Shown one piece after another: positions 21,001 to 30,000 of a stretch of 64,000 nucleotides of DNA; within the stretch, counting starts at the first letter, position 1, and every line of letters starts with the position of its first letter. Source of the DNA: JACKHO01 sp041398745 (GTDB taxonomy: Bacteria > Planctomycetota > Planctomycetia > Planctomycetales > Planctomycetaceae); assembly GCA_041398745.1 (NCBI GenBank), contig JAWKUB010000005.1, positions 496,001 to 560,000 of the forward strand. The letters run 5' to 3'. The position numbers and the translations under genes are program-made. Below the pieces are notes generated by a model, which had not been told where the DNA came from, searched no databases, and saw only the letters and a program-made list of their open reading frames with translations.

Positions 21001-24000
21001 CGACGTACGTGCGAACGACCAGCTTTTCACTCCACTGACGAGCATACCGAGCTTTACATCCGTCACCGATGGACGACTCGTTGCAAATCAAGATGTCTTG
21101 GATGTCATTGACAACGGATTCCATATTGGCACCAACGCGACCACATTCACGTTGACCATCGATGGCGTCGACTACGACTGGAATAGCGGCAACATCGCAA
21201 ACGTGCTGAACGGTCAATTTGACACGCAAGGTGTTCCATATCGCGCTCGGTCAGTCGACTTGAGTCACGGTGTCGCAAAGGACGTTCTGACAAGTGGATT
21301 CTATGTTCAGCTACTGAATGTTGACACAACGTTTTCCGTGACGACCGATGGATCACTCACTGAGAACATCAAGCGAGGACGACTCGTCGTCGATGAGAAA
21401 GGGATTGCAACGTATACGCCCGACGGAGAGTTCTTCAAGTTGTTTGGAGAGTACGAAGAACGATTCACCTATTCGTATGCACCAACGGAGAATCTCGGAA
21501 TTCCAGGTACGGCGACAATCCGTGTGACCAATTCCGCTCCAGTCGCGGAGGTACCCATCGACGTTCTTTTGGAAGGCACTGGGACTACGGGATTTGTGTA
21601 CTTCAATGTCCCGGTTCACATCACGGACACCGATTCTGCGGGGTTGCTGGAATACGTGGAAGCGGAAAGTTCATCAGGGCTCGTAACGCACGGGGAGCAG
21701 GTTGTACTTGACCCAACGAGCCTTTTGCCATTCCGATTTTCGCTGTCAAATACTAATCGCGATGATGCAATCTACTACTGGATCACAGATGGGTATTCGT
21801 ACAGCACACTCCAACACACAAGATTTGTCGACCCAAATAATGGGAGCACGACAAGTCTGCCGTTATCGTCGTTCGCCAAGCCGATGGTGGTGAAGGGGAA
21901 CAATCTGAGTCCGACACTCACCATTACAGCCAACGATGCATCAGGCGGACTTGGTGAATCGACGAGAGAGTCCTTCGGTGACATTGAGGTGGATCTGGCG
22001 GATGGCTCATTGCACTACGGCCAATCGCTAGACACGGATCACCTTGCCACAGATCTCGGTGGATTCGGGCTGCAGTACTCGTCAAGGACAACTGTTGAAC
22101 GACCGATCATCAACGTGACTGTCACAAGGGCGACAACCGGCGGCTCTGCCCACATCCGTGCGCGTCTTTACTGGCACAAAGTTTCGCCTGGAGGGAATGT
22201 TGGGCCATCGCCGAACAACCATTTTGTCGAAAAGGACTTCTCAATTGACGCTGGACTCAACCAGGTGTCATTTGCCATGCAGCCAGGTGACCTGAACCTG
22301 TCGACCGGACTTTACCAGTGGACACTCGTTGTTGGAGAGATTAATGGCCTCGGACTTGAAGTGGACGGCTCAGTTCAGATTGCGAAAGGAAACAAGGTCG
22401 TTGTCAACAATCGAAACACGGACACAACAACGAATCCATTCCTCGGCTTTGGTGATGGGTGGAGCTTCGCAGGTGTTCCGCGGCTGGTTGTAGAGCAGTT
22501 TGGATCGCAATCCTATCAAGACTGGATGGACGACCGTGCAATTCTTGTCCTACCTGATGGGGACTATCGACTATTCACGCCCGGTGGAGGGTCATCGAAC
22601 AGCAACGAAGATGGTTGGATTGCCGTCGATGCTGACGGCAGAACGCTGGCAAGACGTGAGTTGGGGGCACTCTCGCGAACGACGGATGGATCGGCATGGA
22701 CTTATGTTGATGAATCCGGCGTGAAATTCGTTTTTGAACCCAACGGATCGAATCTCAGTTCTCTCGTGCTGAAGGAGATCATTCCGTTGTCCGGGCCATC
22801 AACGACAATCCAGTATCTAACTGACGGTCGAATTGACGTTGTGACAAGTGTGGATGGTTCGCTCACCAAGTTCATCTATGACGGAGATAATCTGCTTGAC
22901 GAAATTCAATTGTTCACATCGGGTGCTGCCACGCCAACGAAGACAATTGACGTAACGATGGACACCGTGCTGGATAGGCCGATCGTCACTCAGCTTAGCC
23001 AAGGTTCGACACTCGGAATCGACTGGACACAGCGATTTGGGTACGCCCAGCAGACCGAGTTGCTGCTGGAGCGAATGGACCAGGACGTTGCCACAATCTC
23101 GATTGATGGGCACGAAATTACTTTCGATGACATCAACACAGTGAGTTCGCAATCCATTAAGGATGCAATCGTGGCAGTCTGGTCGGGCTTTGCTGACCTT
23201 GAGGTCGAATTGGTCACGGGAACTTCAGAGTCGGAGGGGGGCAATCACTTTGAAGACTTGGATTCAGCTATTGAACCGAGAAAGTACATCCGCCTCGTGT
23301 TTACTGGGAATCTGGCCGGGCAATCACATAGTGTCGCCCCCACTTCCCGCGCAACGATTTGGTCGACAGCATTCATGATGTCATCCCATACTTGGGGAGC
23401 GGATGTAAATAACCCGGAACGACTTGACGTCATTACGTATGACGGTCATGGACTTGTTTCGTCAGTTCTAAAGGGGGACGCCCTCAAATACGACCCAGTA
23501 CTGATTCAGTCCACTGCCGCACAAAGATTGTCAGGTACAGGACAGCCAGTTCGTGCAACCATCACATACCCCACCGACACGCTGAACAAGCTGACCTACA
23601 CGTCGCCAATAAGTCAGAATTTCACGGCGTTTGGCGAGACGGTTACGGTGGCTTATGAACTGGATGTGTTTGGCCGCACGACAAGTCGTGAATCATTTGT
23701 CGGAGACAGTGTTGTTCCGTTGTCTTCTGAGAGTTGGCAGCGAGATCACTTTGGCAATGTTGTCCGTTACACGGACGAGTTGGGGCGCATCACGGCTTTC
23801 ACGTATGACTACACAGACGCTTCAAAGCACTACCATGACACTGATCTGAATCCACTCGTGGATTCGCTTTGGCATGGCGCCCAGTTACCGGACACAAATG
23901 TTTCTCCATTTATTCACGGTGGCTTGCACGGGCGAGCGACAGAGGTGTTTCACTTTGCCCCCGTCTCACGGACCAAGTACGAGTCCGAATATGGCCTCGT

Positions 24001-27000
24001 AATTCAGATTACCGATGCACTCGGACGGTCCACATATTTCGAGCGAGATGTCGATACAGGGCTCGTCACGACCATACTTGGCCCGGGTAATTCGGAAGAA
24101 CGATTCACTTACACAGTCGACGGAAATGGCAAATTCGACCAGTTGATGAAATCGAAGCTCCTCGTGTTCGAACAGGACGGCGACGACAATACCGACTTCG
24201 AGTACCTTGTGACGACGTACACGTATGACCAGCGAAACATTGACGTGGTTTCCACAACCGGATATTGGCTGAATCCGGAAACTGGCCTGCAGACAACTCA
24301 GACCCGCTGGCAGGATTTCGATTACGACACCTTTGGGAATGTCAATTCGATTACCGACAACGCGGGCAACGTCACGAGCTACTCAAACGACAGCTTGGGC
24401 AGGGTGTTGACGGAAACAATTCAGTGGAATCATGACAACACGCTGACGACACAATCCACAAACACATACAGCTACTTTGACGATGGACTGATAGAAACGG
24501 TTCAGGACGGTCGAAACATACTCACGACGTATGACTACGACACCCGTGGGGCGCTCGTCGAGATGAAAGAAGCGGTCGCACTAGGTGTCGAACAGGCGAC
24601 CGTGTACGACTACTATCGCAATGGCTTGGCCAAATCAGTCCAAAGCCCAACTGGTGTAACCACGGAGTTCTACTATGATCCAGAGAACTTCAAGAATTGG
24701 ACGCGTACGAATGGCGTTCAGAACGACGGCACCACTGGCATTTTTCAGTACTACGAAGTTGTCACCGAGACAGCCGACAAGCGAGGCCGCAGCCTGACAA
24801 CGCGAAATGAATTGACAGGGCAGGAGATATTTCTCACCTACGATGCGTACGACCGCGTTGCATCCACCACATCGCTTGTAGGGCTTAGTCCCGTAGGTCG
24901 TACTCCTGTTGTGTCTGCCATCCAATTTGACTTCTTCGGAAACGTTACGCAATCCGACGCTCCAGGCAGGACGCCAGTGCAGAACCAGTACGACTACCGC
25001 GATCGCCTGGTTTCAACGAAAGTTCTGAGCACAGGTGCTGAAGGAGCACTTCCCGGTGCGTTTGTGTATTTCGGATACGACCGTGCCAATAACTTGATAT
25101 CGTCCACGGAACGGCGGTATCGACCAGACCTTGAGAATGCGAACGATCCATCCGAAGTGACAGGTTGGAGCATTTCTGCCTACAAAACGAGCTTTGATTA
25201 TTCTGCCTTCGGTGAAGTGGTATCAACCGACGTCCCGGCGGAAACCGGTTCCACTCAGTCGATCTTCGTCTTTGATGCAATTGGAAATCTGCAAAGTTCA
25301 ACCGACCGCTTCGACCTGACGACGACATATGTCACCGACGTATTGGGGCGTGTGCGAGAGCAGGTCAACCCAAACGGTGGAGTCGCCAAGTATGATTTCG
25401 ATCTGGCGGGGAATCTCATTGAGCAAACCATAACAATGGGTTCAAATGGTCAGTTCCGTCGCACCACAACAGAGTACGATCCACTAAATCGTGTCCAACG
25501 AACTGTCGCTCACAAGACTCTGATGGGGACCGATGAAGCCGACATCATCGTTGACACAACATATACGGTGGGCGGGACGGCCCACGGCGTGACGGCAGTT
25601 CACCAATCGCTACCGTTCGAACGGACGGCGGATGTTAACGCAGCGAGTGGCGCTGCTCCCGTTTCAGATAGCTTCTTCGATTCCCGTGGGCAGGCTGTTC
25701 GTGTCGAGGCCCCTGATCCTGATATCAACGACGCGAATATTCTTCCGCTGATAACGGACTTCCATTACCAGTACGTTCCAACCGAAGCCAGCATCGTTGT
25801 CGATACAATTCAGCGAAATGCTGTCAACACCTCCGATCGTACCTCGCGCGTTGTCGTGAATACCGAGGGAATGGTCATTGAGCAGTATCGTGCGGCGTAT
25901 GACATGACAATTCCAGTGCTGGAGATGTCAAACTTCTACGATGAAGCAGGTCGGCTCGCGTATACACAGGACGGAGACAACAATACTGTCTACTACAGCT
26001 ATGACGAAGTGACGGGGTTGCTTACGGAGACAACTACGTCAACACTGAACGCTGGCTCTCCCAGCGGGCGAACGACCAACTACATTTACGATTCCTCAGG
26101 GAATCAGGTGCGGGTCATTGAAACCCGGGGGGGGAGTCCCGCCTCAAGCACAAACCCGGCAACCAAAGAATGGACCGATCGGGTCTATGACGGCCTGGGC
26201 CGTATCATCTTCGAAAGTACGAAGATTTCGGCCAGCGAAACCGCCACTCGAAGGTGGAAATACGACGGCCTGACAACCATTTACAAGGACCGCAACGGCG
26301 AAGTCATCCGTGTGACAATCGATCCCAGTACGCGCACCAGTGTTGAGGACTGGTTCACCAGCGATTCATATCCTTTGCTCGTCGATAGCGCCCCTCAAAA
26401 CGATCCCAGCCCCACGCGTCGCTTCGTCACGGAGTTCAACGAAGTCGGGCAAATGGTCTCAGTGAAAGACGGTACTCCCGGAATGGGAGCCACCGATCTT
26501 GCAACAACGCTGTCAAACGTCACGTTTGATTACGACGAGTTTGGCCGTCGGAAGCTGGAAACTCAGAGTAGTGTGGTCAACAGTTCCGCCACACCTCTGG
26601 TCACCCTGGACAGCCAATACCATGTACTCGGGGTTCGCAGTCAACTTGATACGTCACTTGGTGCACAGCCTACGTTGCTGAGCAGCCTGAACTACGAAGT
26701 CGATCGCATCGGTCGCATTACCGACGTCATTCAAGATAATGCCGAGGGAGGCGTTGCACTTTGGGCTGTTCCCTCAGGGCTTTTGCCCAGCAAAGGAGCC
26801 GACAAGAATGTGGTCATCACATACTTCACCGATGGAAATCGCCAGTCGATCTCCAGGTTCCATACATCCAGTGGTGCGTCACGTGGCGTTTCAACTTTGG
26901 TGCCATCTCCGAATGGATCGCCCGGTGAAGTCCATCATTATCGTGACGCAGGCCTTCAAGCAGACGACCTAATCTCAGAGCACAAGAATTTCTTTTCGCA

Positions 27001-30000
27001 AACGACTGGTCGTCTGATGACGGCACAATTTGAGTATCGGGACAACGCCATTGATCCCAATGACAACACCCCCATGGCAACTCCAATTCCCGCCCTGGGG
27101 TCGACACTGACCTATCAGTACGATGAAACCGGCAGCATCAAAACGGTGACCGACCAGAACGACAAAATACTGGAAGATCACACTTATGACGGTGTTGGAA
27201 ACCGTATCGACAAGGACGGGACCGAACCCGAGACCATAATTGGAAATCACGATCGACTTTTACAGGACGCAAATGCGGAGTATCGATATGATACTGCGGG
27301 CCGCCTGGAGCAAGTCATTCGTCGTCCACTTGCCACTTATGATGTCGACACAGGTCCGGTCACTGATGTCGTTGACGCCCAATACGTGGCTGGGTTGTGG
27401 GTCGACGAGCCAGATGGATCGGGTGGGATACGTAAACGCGGCTCTTCAACTGCAGGGTCTGACGTAATCGCCAAAATAACCTTTGAAAACCTCAAACTTG
27501 GCGACTACGAGCTTTGGGTGAAGTGGATCCCCGACGGTACATTAGGAGTTGTCGACATTAGTGGGGGGCAGCTTGATGACGCCCATACCCCTATCCGAAT
27601 CGTGGATCAGCAGCAAGTCTTTGTAGACCAATCAGCCGCGTTTCACCCGAATGACGCAAGCTATCCGGAGTATTTGGAAGACGAATCTGGTCAGGTTTGG
27701 CTAAGGCTGTTCAGTATTTCGATGACTCAAGAGGTGCAAAACAGTTCGGACAGCGAAAAAATCCAACTCATTGTCAGGTCGGCTGGCCAGTCGCCGATTG
27801 TCGATGGAGTCATGCTGACATCGAAAGATTTCGCGTCAGAATATCGGACGGATTACAGCTGGGATCAACGCGGAAGATTAGCATCAGCAACATTCTTCCC
27901 GAACGCGGACAGTGATCCGAGCCAACACGTTCAATTCACTTATGACGGACTAAATCGGCGGACCTCAGCGACAGTAGAGACTTGGAACGGATCGGCATGG
28001 TCCACAACCTCCGCAACATCTTTCGCATACGATGGTGGTGAGCGATTGCTCGAGCTGGATCTGATGGATTCAGGCAAGGTGGTTCGCCAGTACCTGAACG
28101 ATCCTACTGGCCCCGGAATTCTCGCCATGGATCAGGAGTCGCAGGTCGCCACTGCGAATGGTGTTCGCGAAGTCTGGGCGTTCAACGACCTCTCTGGTAG
28201 CGTCATCACCTGGGGGACTGCGGAGGAAATAGTCGATCCCAATGGCAACTACACCGGCTGGGAATTCCAACACGTTCGGTACGATTCCTTTGGCAATATC
28301 ATTGCGCAGGACGGCTCCGATTCACACCTCACTGCTGCGCCGCACGTTTGGAATGGCCACTTTGAAGATTCCCTCACGGGCCTGTTTGATGAGCAACAAA
28401 TGGGGTGGTATGCCCCGCAAATTGGTCGTTACCTGAAGGACAATGGTGGCACAAACGGCTACCGCGCCCACGGGAACAACCCATCAAATGTCGTCCAACC
28501 AGGAATTAATTGGAGTAAACTGGAAGGGCCAGGGCCATTTAGCGGCATCTTTACCGGTGCTACTGCGAAAGCACACTACTATCCAGCCAAGTGGCTCGGG
28601 CTGGAAGATGAGTTGGCATCAATGACGGATTCCCAATTGGGAATCCTCGCCGGCATCGAGGTTCTTTTGACATACGGGGCAATAGAATACGTCGGGGGAG
28701 TGGAACTTCTAATTGAAGGCATTTCCGGGCTCGGGGTCTATGGTCTTGCTGGCATGGGGGCCGGGACGGCACTGGGCTACCTGCAGGTCAAAGCTGACGA
28801 GTTGAATACTGGTCGCGCTGCGCCATGGTCCGACTACGTCTTCTACATGGGAGTCGAGTCGCTTATGGGGGGCTTTGCACCATGGTCGACCATTAACGCC
28901 CTTGAATTCGGTGCGTACGGGATGGCCGTAGAAGGTGTCGCCACGGGACAAGTGTCCGGTCGCGGATTCCAGATTGGTTCAACAATTGGTGGAATCTTCG
29001 GAACAGCGGCTGACGACATCGCGTTCCGTGGAGCCTCCCGTCTGCATGCGCTTGGTCAGGCATCATTCGTTGCGGGAGGCGCGACCGCAGTGGGAGTGGC
29101 GACCTACTATGGCGGCGGAAGAGATTTGGACCGGGCAATGTTCGCTGCGAATTTGTCGGTATTACCGCTTTCACTTCTTGCTCCGAAAGTCATCCCGTGC
29201 TTCCCGGCGGGAACACCCATCCTCACACCAGATGGTACGACTTCCATTGAGGAATTGCAGGCGGGAGACTTGGTCCTCTCGCGGGATGAGCATGATGTCA
29301 ACGGAGAAGTGGCTCCGCAGGTTATTGAGGAGACGTTTGTTCGGCATGGGGAAATCTACGAACTGAAAATTGGTGGCCGGGTTATACGGGTAACTCCTGA
29401 GCACCCGTTGTTCGTGGACGGAAGGGGCTGGACACCTGCTGGCGAAGTTGTCGCTGGCGACCGCCTCGCCACCATCCACCTCCCCGTAGGAGCATTGGTC
29501 GAAGTGCCCGAAACAGCCAATTCGGCCACCGAAGACGTTCAACCTTCGACCTTCGACCTTCAACCCTCAACTTGGGAATCTGACTGGCTGGATGTAGAAT
29601 CCAACGCTCCAACGGGAGAGTTTACGACCGTCTACAACTTCCGCGTCGCCAACTGGCACACCTACTTCGTAGGAGACGACGAGTGGGGGCTGTGGGTACA
29701 CAATGCTGGAGCGCAATATCTTGAAATCAATGATCCGTTGGTTGGCATTGCGAGGCGAATAGCAGACGTTGAAGTTGGACCAATGCGAAATCGGCGCACA
29801 ATTGCCATCCTTGAGGCGACCAATGGAAAACAAGTTGTTCGCTTCGTTGCAGGTGGCACAACAGATCTTTCTCCCGCTCAAAGAAGATTGGCTGAGAGAC
29901 TTGGACTCACCATCATTGACGACCTACCTGGATATCACGCGGAGGAACGGGTGATATTTGGAGCCGAATCACTTGGGTTCACAAGGGTTCGAGGAGCTAC

